A stretch of 64,000 bases of DNA from Halomonas sp. THAF5a (GCF_009363755.1 NZ_CP045417.1:3224001-3288000), one strand, 5' to 3'. Counted from the first letter of the stretch, positions 51,417 through 60,970 are shown. Numbers and translations are program-made. Notes: generated from the sequence alone by a model not told the origin.

Positions 51417-51884
51417 ATGAAAGGCCACCAAGAGATCATCGATGCCCTGAACGGCCTGCTCGCCGCCGAGCTGGCCGCCATGGACCAGTACTTCGTCCAT
51501 GCCGAGATGTATGCCGACATGGGCCTCTCCAAGCTCCATGCGCGCATCGCGCACGAGTTCGACGACGAAAAGGGGCATGCCAAGCAGCTGATCGAGCGCA
51601 TCCTCTTCCTGGAGGGCAAGCCGGACATGCACACCCGCACCCCGGTGCGCATCGGCCAGGACGTGGAGGAGATGCTCGGCAATGATCTCCAGCTGGAGTA
51701 CGAGGTGGGCGACGCCCTGAAAGCCGCGATCGCACTGTGCGAGCGGGAGCGCGACTACCAGACCCGCGCCGTGCTCCAGCAGCTGCTCGAGGACACCGAG
51801 CAGGATCACGCCCACTGGCTGGAGCAGCAGCTGCGGCTGATCAAGCTGCTGGGACGGGAGAACTACCTGGTCGCCCAGATGTGA
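51417..51884 (+). CDS. bfr: Bacterioferritin-family iron store, haem-ligand Met absent
   Basis: 155 residues. Di-iron ferroxidase ligands of bacterioferritin are kept: Glu18, Tyr25, Glu51 and His54, Glu94 (DLQLEYEV), then Glu and His of EQDH near 127-130. IERILFLEGKPDM and QDVEEMLGNDL are family blocks. Position 52, the haem-ligand Met in E. coli Bfr, is Lys here. Such subunits store iron but may bind haem only with a partner subunit, which is not in this window. The RBS is weak (AGGA 51403). Confidence 0.9.
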   Translation: MKGHQEIIDALNGLLAAELAAMDQYFVHAEMYADMGLSKLHARIAHEFDDEKGHAKQLIERILFLEGKPDMHTRTPVRIGQDVEEMLGNDLQLEYEVGDALKAAIALCERERDYQTRAVLQQLLEDTEQDHAHWLEQQLRLIKLLGRENYLVAQM

Positions 51885-51912
51885 TGCTCCTCGAGCGGGA
51901 CGGTCCCGCCCA

Positions 51913-52290
51913 TCAGCGACTCGCCAGGACCCGCGCCCGCTCTCGGCGGTAGGCCGCGGCGTGCTCGGCCGGATCGGCGGGCAGGCGGCCAAGCGCGACG
52001 GCCAGCTCGAAGAAGCCCGCCCGGGGCAGCTCGCCGCGGCGGCTGACCACCAGGGCGGCGATCAGCGGACGACCGGCGGTCGCGTCCTCGCGCATCAGCG
52101 CCTCGAGGGCCTGGGCGACACGCTGGATGATGCGCGGCGGGGCGAGGCCCATCGCCTCGGCGGCCTGCTGGTAGGTCACCGGCAACTGCGCCTCGGGCAG
52201 GCGCTCGAGCCAGGCGCGCAGGCGCGGCGGCAGCTCGGGGTCGGGCCTCGTCGGCGAGGCGGTCGTGGGAGGAACGGTCATCGAGGGCAT
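51913..52290 (-). CDS. Conserved hypothetical protein
   Basis: 125 residues: LPPRLRAWLERLPEAQLPVTYQQAAEAMGL followed by PPRIIQRVAQALEALMREDA and GRPLIAALVVSRRGELPRAGFFELA. The first part looks like a small helix-turn-helix-like domain. I recognise it as conserved but cannot name a family function. Convergent with bfr, 28 bp apart. The start could also be the ATG at 52281. Confidence 0.65.
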   Translation of the reverse strand: MPSMTVPPTTASPTRPDPELPPRLRAWLERLPEAQLPVTYQQAAEAMGLAPPRIIQRVAQALEALMREDATAGRPLIAALVVSRRGELPRAGFFELAVALGRLPADPAEHAAAYRRERARVLASR

Positions 52291-52533
52291 GGCAACGGCT
52301 CGCAGGTCGGTGGAAAGGGATCACGAAGACCAGCGGCAGCGTACCCGGGGTAAGGTGGCGCGTCGACGCCATCGAGGCGATGATCGACAACGAGGGCGAC
52401 AGGCGGCGAGCACTGGACGCACCGCCCCAGGTTGTGGGCATCATGGGCCTGTTCTCGGGCTGGCCGGCGACCGTGACCCTCCACGGCAACCGTCTCCCTC
52501 CACCCCGTTTCCCGACGCCCCACGAGGATCGCC

Positions 52534-53304
52534 ATGACGTCACACCGCACGCCCTCCGCCCGCCAGGGCCGGGGCGCCGCCTTCAAGGTCGCCATCGCCG
52601 GGGGCATCCTGGCCGGCCTGGCCGGACTCTCCATGGCCGGCGCCGGGCCGGCCTACCGCCTGGCGCTGCTCTCGCTGGGCGAGGCCTTCGGCCTCCTGCG
52701 CTACGGGGCGCTCGTCGCCCTCGGTGCCGCCGGGCTGGGCGCGGTGGGCCTGCTGATCGCAGCCGTCACCCGCCGCGCCCTGGCGGCGCTGCTCGCCGCG
52801 CTGGTGATCCTGGCCGGCATGGCGCTGGTCGCGGTGCCCTGGCAGCAGCTGCAGCAGGCGCGCACGGTGCCGCCCATCCACGACATCACCACCGATCTCG
52901 AGGCGCCGCCGGTCTTCGAGACACTGGCCGAGGCGCGCCAGGCCGCGCCCAACGCCGTGGCCTATCCCGGCGAGGCCACCGCGAAGCAGCAGCGCGAAGG
53001 CTATCCGGAGCTCGGGCCGCTGGTGCTCCGGGCACCGCTTCCCGAGGTGCGCAACGCCGTCGAGGCGGTGGCCCGGGAGGCCGGCTGGACGATCGCCGAG
53101 GTGGGAGGCGACCGGCTCGAGGCCACCGACACGACCTTCTGGTTCGGCTTCAAGGACGACGTGGTGATCCGCCTGCGCGAGACCGACGGCGGCGTGCGGG
53201 TGGACATGCGCTCCGCCTCGCGGGTCGGCACCAGCGACGTGGGCACCAACGCGGCGCGCATCCGGGCCACCTTCGAGGCCCTGGAGGCGCGGGTCGGCGG
53301 CTGA
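52534..53304 (+). CDS. DUF1499 family membrane protein
   Basis: 256 residues. Three hydrophobic helices in the first 110 residues (FKVAIAGGILAGLAGLSMAG, ALVALGAAGLGAVGLLIAAV, ALLAALVILAGMALVAVPW), then the DUF1499 domain: PPIHDITTDLEAPPVF, YPGEATAKQQREGYPEL, FWFGFKDDVVIRLRE and VDMRSASRVGTSDVGTNAARI. Function unknown. GAGGATCGCC precedes the ATG, and a terminator follows the gene. Confidence 0.85.
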   Translation: MTSHRTPSARQGRGAAFKVAIAGGILAGLAGLSMAGAGPAYRLALLSLGEAFGLLRYGALVALGAAGLGAVGLLIAAVTRRALAALLAALVILAGMALVAVPWQQLQQARTVPPIHDITTDLEAPPVFETLAEARQAAPNAVAYPGEATAKQQREGYPELGPLVLRAPLPEVRNAVEAVAREAGWTIAEVGGDRLEATDTTFWFGFKDDVVIRLRETDGGVRVDMRSASRVGTSDVGTNAARIRATFEALEARVGG

Positions 53305-53336
53305 GCCGGCACGGCGATCCTCACCCGTAGCAGGTG

Positions 53337-53364
53337 CGAGCGGCGGCCAGATGGCCGCCGCTCG
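53337..53364. terminator. Putative bidirectional terminator
   Basis: Perfect 12-bp stem (53337-53348 with 53353-53364), AGAT loop. It lies between the convergent DUF1499 and nfsA genes; only short T runs follow. Confidence 0.6.
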
Positions 53365-53391
53365 TCGTTCGGGGGTTCCCCTCGATCACGC

Positions 53392-54123
53392 TCACTTCAT
53401 CTCGAAGCCGCGCTCGACCAGGAACGGGCGCATGTGCGGGCGCAGCTTGGTGTCGAACAGCGGGGTGAGGTTGTGGGACCAGTCGCTCTGCTTGGTGCCG
53501 CCCTTCCGCGACCGGTAGTAGGCCTGCATGGTCTCGTCGAAGGCGGCGACCTCCTCCCGGTCGTCACGGTAGGTGTCCTGCTTGAGGATCGCCGCCACCG
53601 GCAGGCGCGGCTTCACGTCCGGCTGGTGGGCGGGATAGCCCAGGCACATGCCGAACACCGGGTAGACATGATCGGGCAGGCCGAGCAGCTCGCTGACCTG
53701 CTGGGGGTCGTTGCGGATGCCGCCGATGTAGCAGATGCCGAGCCCCTCGGACTCCGCGGCGACGGCAACGTTCTGGGCCATCAGGGCGGTATCGACGCTG
53801 GCCACCAGCAGCTGCTCGGTCATGCCGCGTACCACCCGCGCGCCGGTGCGCTCGGCGGCCTCGGTGGGTCGCTTCATGTCGGCGCAGAACACCAGGAAGG
53901 CGCCGGCGCTCGCCACGTAGCCCTGGCCGCCGGCGAGCTCGGCGATCGCCTCGCGGTTGGCGGGGTCGGTCACGTGAATGACGCTGTAGGCCTGCACGTG
54001 GCTGGAGGTGGCCGCGGCCTGGCCGGCGCTGACCAGCTCCTCGAGCAGCGCGCGGGAGACCGGCTGGTCGGTGAACTTGCGGATCGAGCGGTGGGACTTG
54101 AGCAGTTCGATGGTGGGATTCAT
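53392..54123 (-). CDS. nfsA: Oxygen-insensitive NADPH nitroreductase (NfsA)
   Basis: 243 residues. FMN-binding start PTIELLKSHRSIRKFTDQPV, SSHVQAYSVIHV, AESEGLGICYIGGIRNDP, and a C-terminal KGGTKQSDWSHNLTPLF block, all as in NfsA. It reduces nitroaromatics and quinones by two-electron steps. GAGGAG precedes ATG 54123. Confidence 0.92.
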   Translation of the reverse strand: MNPTIELLKSHRSIRKFTDQPVSRALLEELVSAGQAAATSSHVQAYSVIHVTDPANREAIAELAGGQGYVASAGAFLVFCADMKRPTEAAERTGARVVRGMTEQLLVASVDTALMAQNVAVAAESEGLGICYIGGIRNDPQQVSELLGLPDHVYPVFGMCLGYPAHQPDVKPRLPVAAILKQDTYRDDREEVAAFDETMQAYYRSRKGGTKQSDWSHNLTPLFDTKLRPHMRPFLVERGFEMK

Positions 54124-54280
54124 GACGTCTCCTCGACGATGAGCATGGAACGGCGGCGCCCGGGCCGGCAGCGGCCCGGGCGACCAGAATACCTAGCCAG
54201 CTTACTATCTTTCGGGCTCCCGTCGCGCTCATCCGACGCCAGGGCGTGAGCAGCGACCTCGACCGGCCCCGAAAAATACT

Positions 54281-54307
54281 TGTACAACACCGATACATGG
54301 ACAACAC
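54281..54307. promoter_or_regulatory. Direct repeats upstream of the EAL gene
   Basis: TGTACAACAC (54281-54290) and TGGACAACAC (54298-54307) are 17 bp apart in an AT-rich stretch 75-100 bp before the EAL start. It is a possible activator site or a spaced promoter element; TAATAT follows at 54308. Confidence 0.35.
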
Positions 54308-54381
54308 TAATATAGAAAATTCACTCCCCAGGCCCGCCTTGGCGACGAACGGCCAGGTCCAGGATCACCAGGAGATGTCCC

Positions 54382-55203
54382 ATGGGACGCTGCGCAAGAA
54401 GGAACGGACACTGCGGTCGCTGTGAACGGGCGCTGCCCTTCGATTTCACCATGGCCTTCCAGCCGATCGTCGACCTGAAACGGCGACGCGTGCACGCCTA
54501 CGAGGCGCTGGTGCGGGGCCCCGAGGGAGAGCCGGCGAGCCAGATCCTCGACCAGGTGACCGAGGCACTGCTCTACCGCTTCGACCAGGCGTGCCGCGTC
54601 CGGGCCATCGAGCAGGTCAGCGCCCTGGGCATGCAGGAGAGCCTGTCGATCAACTTCCTGCCCAACGCCGTCTACGAGCCCGAGGCGTGCATCCAGGCCA
54701 CGCTGGAGGTCTCGAGACGGGTGGGCTGGCCACTGGACCGGCTGATCTTCGAGGTCGTCGAGTCGGAGCGGATCCAGGACCATGCCCACCTGAGCGCCAT
54801 CATCACCGCCTATCGCCGCATGGGCTTCCGGGTCGCCCTGGACGACTTCGGCACCGGCCACGCCAACCTCGACGTGCTGATCTCCCAGCGGCCCGACAAG
54901 CTGAAGATCGACCGCCAGCTGGTGATGGGCTGCGACACCGACCCGCGCCGCCAGGCCCTGCTGCGGGCGCTGATCGACCTGACGCGCCCGCTGGCGATCG
55001 ACCTGATCGCCGAGGGCATCGAGACGGCCGCGGAGGCGCGCTGGCTTTACGCGGCGGGCATCTCCCTGCAGCAGGGCTACTACTTCGCTCGCCCGGCCCT
55101 GAACGCCCTGGCACAGGGGGTCGAGGCGCGCCTGGCGGCGGTGCTCGATGCCCCCGTATCCATCGAAGACGCGCCCATGCGGGCCGCCGGAGCCTTCTCA
55201 TGA
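54382..55203 (+). CDS. EAL-domain c-di-GMP phosphodiesterase with Cys-rich N terminus
   Basis: 273 residues, one EAL domain. The catalytic set looks complete: EALVRG, SINFLPN, FEVVESERI, DDFGTGHANLD, LKIDRQLV, AEGIET and QGYYFARP. The first 20 residues are GRCARRNGHCGRCERAL with three Cys, which could bind a metal or sense redox. AGGAG lies 7 bases before ATG 54382. The stop overlaps the next start by ATGA, coupling it to a PAS-GGDEF cyclase. Confidence 0.9.
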   Translation: MGRCARRNGHCGRCERALPFDFTMAFQPIVDLKRRRVHAYEALVRGPEGEPASQILDQVTEALLYRFDQACRVRAIEQVSALGMQESLSINFLPNAVYEPEACIQATLEVSRRVGWPLDRLIFEVVESERIQDHAHLSAIITAYRRMGFRVALDDFGTGHANLDVLISQRPDKLKIDRQLVMGCDTDPRRQALLRALIDLTRPLAIDLIAEGIETAAEARWLYAAGISLQQGYYFARPALNALAQGVEARLAAVLDAPVSIEDAPMRAAGAFS

Positions 55204-56114
55204 TCCCGTTCCTCGAGCCCTTCGACACCACGGAGACGGTGATCCGCGCCGCCCCCATCGGCATCTGCATCACCGACGCCGAGGGGCGTTTCGAGATGGT
55301 CAATCCCGCCTACTGCGAATTCTACGGCTATCGCGAGGAGGAGCTGCTGGGGCAGCCCTTCACCCTGGTGGTGCCCGCGGCCGATCGCGCCCGGATGAAC
55401 GACCTGCATGCGCGCTTCATCGCCGGCGACAGCGCCTTGGAGGACACCCAGGAGTGCGAGGTGCAGGGCAAGGATGGCCGGCCGAGAAGCATCCTGGCCA
55501 AGGCCGCCCGCATCCATGACGGCCAGGGCCGGGTGAAGAAGGTCACCTTCGTGGTCGACATCACCGAGCGCAAGGCCATGGAGCAGCGCCTCGCGTACCT
55601 GGCCCATCATGACGAGCTCACCGGCCTGCTCAACCGCCGGGCGGGGCTCGATCTGCTCGAGGAGGAGATCCGCCGCAGCCGCCGCTACGGCACGCCGCTG
55701 TGCGTGGCGAACTGCGACCTGGACCACTTCAAGCGGGTCAACGACCGCCACGGCCATGCGGTGGGCGATCGGGTGCTGCGCGAGGCCGGCGCGCTGATGC
55801 AGGCGACCATGCGCCGGCACGATCACGTCATTCGCCTGGGCGGCGAGGAGTTCCTGCTGCTGCTGCCCGGCGTGCCCCGGGAGGAGGCGAGCCAGGCCGT
55901 GGAACGCCTGCGCGCGCAGCTGGCCTCGACACCGATCACCGACGAGAGAATACCGCTGACGCTCTCGGCCGGGGTCGCCCAGCTGGCAGGCGATGAGCCG
56001 GCCGATGCCCTGCTGGAGCGGGCCGACCGCGCCCTCTACGACGCCAAGCATGCGGGGCGCAACCGGGTGCAGGAGACCGCCGACGCGCGGCCGGTCGGCG
56101 AGCCGGTCTCCTGA
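55200..56114 (+). CDS. PAS-GGDEF diguanylate cyclase
   Basis: 304 residues. PAS domain about 10-130 ([46 protein letters not shown]), then a GGDEF domain with [22 protein letters not shown] and active [14 protein letters not shown] five residues before GGEEF is a product-inhibition I-site. It overlaps the EAL gene by four bases, so synthesis and breakdown of c-di-GMP are made together. No membrane helix is seen; the PAS ligand is unknown. Confidence 0.92.
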   Translation: MIPFLEPFDTTETVIRAAPIGICITDAEGRFEMVNPAYCEFYGYREEELLGQPFTLVVPAADRARMNDLHARFIAGDSALEDTQECEVQGKDGRPRSILAKAARIHDGQGRVKKVTFVVDITERKAMEQRLAYLAHHDELTGLLNRRAGLDLLEEEIRRSRRYGTPLCVANCDLDHFKRVNDRHGHAVGDRVLREAGALMQATMRRHDHVIRLGGEEFLLLLPGVPREEASQAVERLRAQLASTPITDERIPLTLSAGVAQLAGDEPADALLERADRALYDAKHAGRNRVQETADARPVGEPVS

Positions 56115-56166
56115 TTGTCGCGCGGCGCCATCAGGGGCCAGGCGTCGCGCCCGCCCCACCCCGGCC

Positions 56167-56193
56167 GGGCGAGCGTGCTAGGCTCGCCCTTTT
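56167..56193 (+). terminator. Intrinsic terminator after the GGDEF gene
   Basis: GGGCGAGC (56167-56174) pairs with GCTCGCCC (56182-56189), 7-base loop, then TTTT. It lies just before the next RBS. Confidence 0.75.
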
Positions 56194-56211
56194 CATGAAG
56201 GAGCCCCGCCC

Positions 56212-56427
56212 GTGCACCCCGACGACCTCGAGAAACTGGTCACCCTGCGCATGCCCTTCGGCAAGCACGCGGGATGTCTGATCGCCGACCTGCCCGGCCC
56301 CTACCTCGCCTGGTTCGCCCGCGAGGGCTTTTCCGATGGCCAGATCGGCCGCCTGCTTCAGCTGATGCACGAGATCGACCACAACGGGCTGAACGGGCTG
56401 CTCGATCCCCTGCGACAGCGCGGCTGA
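56212..56427 (+). CDS. DUF3820 family small protein
   Basis: 71 residues starting at GTG 56212, chosen because AAGGAG at 56198-56203 is 8 bases upstream and no ATG fits. RMPFGKHAGCLIADLPGPYL then AWFAREGF is the DUF3820 signature (MPFGKYKG...LP..YL.WF), shared with exonuclease-associated modules in other bacteria. Function unknown. Confidence 0.82.
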   Translation: MHPDDLEKLVTLRMPFGKHAGCLIADLPGPYLAWFAREGFSDGQIGRLLQLMHEIDHNGLNGLLDPLRQRG

Positions 56428-56439
56428 GCCCCGTGGCGC

Positions 56440-57069
56440 TCATCGACGACTCGCCGGGGGAGGTGCGATGGCAAACGAGCGGTGAGTGGCTTCCAGGCGG
56501 CGGGTCATCAGCCGCCAGCGGCCACCGTGCGGGCAGCCGGGCCAGGGCACCAGTGGCAGGGAGGCGAGTTCGCGAAAGCCCAGGCGGTGGTAGAACGCGC
56601 CGGCTCGGCGGTTCTCCTCGGCGACGATCAGGCTCAGCTCCTGGCAGCCGGCCGCGATCGCCGAGGCCTCGGCCTGGGCCATCAGCAGGCGCCCGACGCC
56701 CTTGCGGCGTGCCGCCGGCAGGGTCGCGATGCCGTTGATGTACCAGCTGCCCGGCACCAGCGCCTCGAGGCGCAGCAGGGGCTGGACGGGAGCGGGGGCG
56801 TCGTCCAGCGCCTCGAGCCCGCCATCGTCGGGGAGCCGGTAGGCGAGGATCATTCCCACGACACGCCCGCGCGCGATGCACACCCGGGCATGGCGATAGC
56901 TGAACCCGCCCTCCTCGCGACCGGCACGCTGCGCGCCGATCGCCAGGGCCGCGGCCCCACCCTGGGCCATCTGGCCCCACAGGTATTCGGGCAGCCCCTC
57001 TCCCGCCAGGTTGATCAGGTGGGCCAGATCCCGGGCATCGGCCCGGGTGGCATCGCGCAGTCGCATCAT
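56440..57069 (-). CDS. GNAT-family N-acetyltransferase
   Basis: 209 residues from ATG 57069 (ATG 57066 and GTG 57087 also possible). RDATRADARDLAHLINLAGEGLPEYLW at the start, acetyl-CoA loop ATLPAARRKGVGRLLMAQAE, then IVAEENRRAGAFYHRLGF. Substrate unknown. A strong hairpin (57089-57116) separates it from the upstream DUF3422 gene. Confidence 0.82.
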   Translation of the reverse strand: MMRLRDATRADARDLAHLINLAGEGLPEYLWGQMAQGGAAALAIGAQRAGREEGGFSYRHARVCIARGRVVGMILAYRLPDDGGLEALDDAPAPVQPLLRLEALVPGSWYINGIATLPAARRKGVGRLLMAQAEASAIAAGCQELSLIVAEENRRAGAFYHRLGFRELASLPLVPWPGCPHGGRWRLMTRRLEATHRSFAIAPPPASRR

Positions 57070-57159
57070 CGTCTCACGCTTTCGCACCGGGCAGGCCGCG
57101 GGTCCGCGGCCTGCCCCTTCTTCAGCGTAGCGCCCTCCGACGTCCTCTGCAGGCGACCG

Positions 57160-58395
57160 TCAGTGGTGCTTCACGCGCCGGATGCGCCAGGCCAGCACGC
57201 CGATGATCCCGATGCCCAGCGGGCCCAGCACCCCGGCGGCGATGCTCGGCTCGATGGGCATGCCCAGGGCCGCGGCTCCCTCCAGGCCCAGCTTGCCCAG
57301 GCTGATGAGGTAGTAGCTCATGACGATGAGCGAGAGCCCCTCGACCGCCTTCTGGATCTTCAGCTGGCTGCTGGTGCGCTCGTTGAGGCTCTGCAGGATC
57401 TCGGAGTTCTGCTCCTCGATCTCCACCTGGGCGCGGGTCCGCAGCAGGTCGTTGAGCCGGGCCACGCTCTCCGCCAGGCTCGCCTGGCGCTGGTTGATGG
57501 CGGCGCAGTAGTGCACCGTCGGCCGGAAGCGGCGCAGCATGAAGGTGCCCAGCCGAGGACGGCCGCCGAGGCGCTCCTCGCGCAGCTCCTCGATGCGGGT
57601 GAAGACGATCTGCGCGTAGGCCTCGGTGGCGCTGAAGCGCTGACCCGTTCGCGCCGCGCTGCGCTCGAGCCGCGCCGAGAGCGCGGAGATCGCCGCGAGC
57701 AGCGGGCGCGGGCTCTCCTCCTTGCCCTGGGTGTTGCGCGTCGAGAGCTCGCCGAGCTCGAGCTTATGGTCGCGCAGCGCCAGGCTCAACTCCTTGGCGA
57801 CCGGCAGCGCCAGCGACGCCATCATGCGATAGGTCTCGATCTCCAGCAGGCGCCGGGCCATGCGTCCCAGGCGAAAGGCGTTGAGCCCGCGGTTGACCAG
57901 CAGCACGCGGTTGATGCCCGAGGCGGTGAGCCGGAAATCGCTCCATGCGATGGCGTCACCGCCGCCGATGCTGGAGCCGGCGGGATCGCGAAAGCCGTAG
58001 GCCTCGGGATCGCCCTGCCAGGCCGCCTCCGACTCCACGAGGATCAGGGTCGCGTTGATCAGGGCCGGGTGATGCGCGGCGACGATCCGCGCCAGCGGCG
58101 CGGGCGGGGCCGGCCACGGCTCGCGCTGGCCCACGGGCCTCGGCACCAGGAGGGTGAGGGTGAAGAACTCCGTGTGGCGCTCCCACTTCAGGACCTGGTC
58201 GCCGAGTTCGATGATCTCCTGGGCGGCCTCGCGATCGGGCGTCCGGCCGGTCAGCTCGGCGAGCCCGTCGAGGATCTCGGCGGCGATCTCGCCCTCGTCC
58301 AGGAAGGCGTAGTGGTGAAGGTGTGCCGGCGCCTCGAAGTAGATCGAGGGCCGGGCATGGAGCTCGTTGTGCAAGCGTGCGCGCTGTGGGTGCAT
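57160..58395 (-). CDS. DUF3422 family membrane-anchored protein
   Basis: 411 residues from ATG 58395. HPQRARLHNELHARPSIYFEAP is the family start, ending in two membrane helices (SLIVMSYYLISLGKLGLEGA and IAAGVLGPLGIGIIGVLAW) after a coiled coil with EEQNSEILQSLNERTSSQLK. The middle has SSIGGGDAIAWSDFRLTASGI. Widespread in alpha- and gammaproteobacteria, function unknown. Confidence 0.85.
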   Translation of the reverse strand: MHPQRARLHNELHARPSIYFEAPAHLHHYAFLDEGEIAAEILDGLAELTGRTPDREAAQEIIELGDQVLKWERHTEFFTLTLLVPRPVGQREPWPAPPAPLARIVAAHHPALINATLILVESEAAWQGDPEAYGFRDPAGSSIGGGDAIAWSDFRLTASGINRVLLVNRGLNAFRLGRMARRLLEIETYRMMASLALPVAKELSLALRDHKLELGELSTRNTQGKEESPRPLLAAISALSARLERSAARTGQRFSATEAYAQIVFTRIEELREERLGGRPRLGTFMLRRFRPTVHYCAAINQRQASLAESVARLNDLLRTRAQVEIEEQNSEILQSLNERTSSQLKIQKAVEGLSLIVMSYYLISLGKLGLEGAAALGMPIEPSIAAGVLGPLGIGIIGVLAWRIRRVKHH

Positions 58396-58519
58396 GTCGG
58401 GGCCTGGAGGGAAGGGGGACCCCGAGACTAGAGCCTGGCGGCAGCCAGGCCAAGCGCGATGCCTCAACGTGATGGGCGACAGGAGCGCGACCGGAACGGC
58501 GCCCGCACCTCGGCCTGGA

Positions 58520-59233
58520 TCAGGGCGCGCGCTCGTCGGCGGCCTTGAGGCGGTAGAACTCGGCGACGACCTCGTCCATGGCGGCGGCGTCGTAGTCGCA
58601 CAGGCCGCTGACCACCAGCTTCTTGGAACCACTGCCGACCGCCTCGCCCCCGGCGGTGATGCGAAACTCCAGCAGCGCATCGCCGCGCTTGCCGGCGACT
58701 TCCAGCGAGGAGTCGAGGAGCTCCAGGCTCGGCAGGCGACCGTTCAGCCGATCCAGCGAGAAGCCCATGCTGTCGTAGATCACCAGCGGACGGCGCGGGT
58801 TGAACATGACCCCCTGCTCTTCCATCAGCGGCTTGAGGTAGTGGGGGAAGTTCTTGCCCGAGAAGGCCACGTAGCAGCGGGTGAAGGCTTCCACCACGGC
58901 CGCGTCGTGGGTCGTCTCGCCGCTGCGGGTGACCTCCAGGTAGCCCTTGCCCTGCTCGTCACAGACGCGAATCAGGCCGTCGTCATCCTCGTGGAAGCAC
59001 AGCGGCACGCCGTCGCCCACCATGCTCAGGAAGCGGAAGCTCATGTTCTGGGAGAGCCCGTAGTGCGACAGCACCAGCGCGAACAGCAGGTCGCCCGGGA
59101 CGCAGAAACGTCGGGCATCGACGTTATGGATGGGGTTGAAGTCGCCGGCCACGCGCTTGGCGAAACGGCTGGCCTGCTCGGCGGAGATCCGGATCCAGCC
59201 ATCCGTGCGCGTGTGGAAATCGTCAAGAAACAT
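58520..59233 (-). CDS. DUF3581 family protein
   Basis: 237 residues. RISAEQASRFAKRVAGDFNPIHNVDARRFCVPGDLLFAL matches the hot-dog-fold (MaoC-like) substrate loop, and the family name is recalled from YLKPLMEEQGVMFNP. No signal peptide or membrane helix. Function unknown; perhaps a dehydratase-like fold without known substrate. Confidence 0.78.
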   Translation of the reverse strand: MFLDDFHTRTDGWIRISAEQASRFAKRVAGDFNPIHNVDARRFCVPGDLLFALVLSHYGLSQNMSFRFLSMVGDGVPLCFHEDDDGLIRVCDEQGKGYLEVTRSGETTHDAAVVEAFTRCYVAFSGKNFPHYLKPLMEEQGVMFNPRRPLVIYDSMGFSLDRLNGRLPSLELLDSSLEVAGKRGDALLEFRITAGGEAVGSGSKKLVVSGLCDYDAAAMDEVVAEFYRLKAADERAP

Positions 59234-59488
59234 GTGTCGTTCGCCTGCCCCGAGTCATTGGCAATCCTTGGTCTCCGGCTGCGGCCGGGAGGGGCAGATG
59301 ATGCCACAAAATGGCGGCGTGCGCGGCCCGCAACCGAGGCGATTCTGCGTGCGGCGGCGCGCTCTTGACTCATACCAAAGATGCACGGGGTAATAGAGAA
59401 GGAGCACACTGCGCTGCAGCACGCTGTGATAACATCGAGGCACTTTTCAACCCTTCCCCCCACCTCTCGCCTCAGGATCATTGCAGCC

Positions 59489-60970
59489 ATGCTGACTCCC
59501 TGTCGTTCCCCCCACTGGCCGCGGCAGATCGCCCGTTGGCCGGGCATGCTGATGCTTGCCCTTCTCACCCTTCTGGCCAGCGGACCGGTGCTCGCCGTGA
59601 CCGGTGAGCTCGACCTGACCGGCTCCTTCGTGGGCCTGCTCGCCGTCGCCATCTTCGTGGTCGCCTACGCCCTGGTGATGGCCGAAGAGAAGATCCACAT
59701 GCGCAAGTCGAAGCCGGTGCTGGTCGCCGCCGGCATCATCTGGGCGCTGATCGGCTGGGTCTACGTGAAGGCCGGCATGCCCGCCGAGTCGGAGCACGCC
59801 TTCCGCATGACCCTGCTCGAGTTCACCGAGCTGATGCTCTTCCTGCTGGTGGCGATGACCTACATCAACGCCCTGGAGGAGCGCCGCGCCTTCGACGCCC
59901 TGCGGTCGTGGATGGTCCGCAAGGGCTTCAGCTACCGCTCGCTGTTCTGGATCACCGGCGTGCTGGCCTTCGTCATCTCGCCGATCGCCGACAACCTGAC
60001 CACCGCCCTGCTGATGTGCGCCGTGGTGACCAAGGTGGCCGAGGGCGACAAGCGCTTCATCAACCTGGCCTGCATCAATATCGTGGTGGCCGCCAACGCC
60101 GGCGGCGCCTTCAGCCCCTTCGGCGACATCACCACCCTGATGGTGTGGCAGGCCGGCCTCGTCGAGTTCTACGAGTTCTTCGAGCTGCTGATCCCCTCGC
60201 TGATCAACTTCCTGATCCCGGCCGTGGTGATGAGCTGCTTCATCAAGAACCGCAAGCCCGACAGCCTGGAGGAGGACGTCTGGCTCAAGCGCGGCGCGCG
60301 GCGCATCATCGCCCTGTTCCTGCTCACCGTGGCCACCGCCGTGGCCTGCCACACCCTGCTGCACCTCCCGCCGGTGCTGGGCATGATGACCGGCCTTGGC
60401 TACCTGCAGTTCTTCGGCTACTTCCTGCGTCGCACCCTGCCCCGCTCCCTGGAGCGCAAGCGCACCCACTATACCCAGCGAGGCGACTGGAAGAAGCTCG
60501 AGAGCCTGGGCAGCGTGGTGCCTTTCGACGTCTTCAACCGCGTGGCGCGTGCCGAGTGGGATACCCTGCTGTTCTTCTACGGGGTCGTCATGTGCGTCGG
60601 AGGCCTTGGCTTCATGGGCTACCTGGGGATGCTGTCCGATGCCCTCTACACCGGCTGGAACGCCACCGGGGCCAACGTCACCCTGGGCGTGCTCTCCGCG
60701 GTGGTCGACAACATCCCGGTGATGTTCGCCGTGCTGACCATGGAGCCCGACATGTCCCATGGGCAGTGGCTGCTGATCACCCTGACGGCCGGCGTCGGCG
60801 GCAGCCTGCTGTCGATCGGCTCGGCGGCGGGTGTCGCCCTGATGGGCCAGGCCCGCGGCAACTACACCTTCATGGGACACCTGCGCTGGAGTCCGGTGAT
60901 CGCACTGGGGTACATCGCCAGTGTCCTGGCCCACCTGTGGCTCAACGCCGAGAGCTTCACCGTGATGTGA
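59489..60970 (+). CDS. nhaD: Na+/H+ antiporter NhaD
   Basis: 493 residues, about 12 membrane helices plus a hydrophobic leader (MLMLALLTLLASGPVLAVTG). NhaD features: FVVAYALVMAEEKIHMRKSK, FAFVISPIADNLTTALLM-like AFVISPIADNLTTALLMCAV, NAGGAFSPFGDITTLMVWQA and SAVVDNIPVMFAVLTM. It exchanges cytoplasmic Na+ (or Li+) for H+, a key salt-tolerance carrier in halophilic bacteria. The ATG at 59489 has only a weak AGGAT upstream. Confidence 0.92.
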   Translation: MLTPCRSPHWPRQIARWPGMLMLALLTLLASGPVLAVTGELDLTGSFVGLLAVAIFVVAYALVMAEEKIHMRKSKPVLVAAGIIWALIGWVYVKAGMPAESEHAFRMTLLEFTELMLFLLVAMTYINALEERRAFDALRSWMVRKGFSYRSLFWITGVLAFVISPIADNLTTALLMCAVVTKVAEGDKRFINLACINIVVAANAGGAFSPFGDITTLMVWQAGLVEFYEFFELLIPSLINFLIPAVVMSCFIKNRKPDSLEEDVWLKRGARRIIALFLLTVATAVACHTLLHLPPVLGMMTGLGYLQFFGYFLRRTLPRSLERKRTHYTQRGDWKKLESLGSVVPFDVFNRVARAEWDTLLFFYGVVMCVGGLGFMGYLGMLSDALYTGWNATGANVTLGVLSAVVDNIPVMFAVLTMEPDMSHGQWLLITLTAGVGGSLLSIGSAAGVALMGQARGNYTFMGHLRWSPVIALGYIASVLAHLWLNAESFTVM

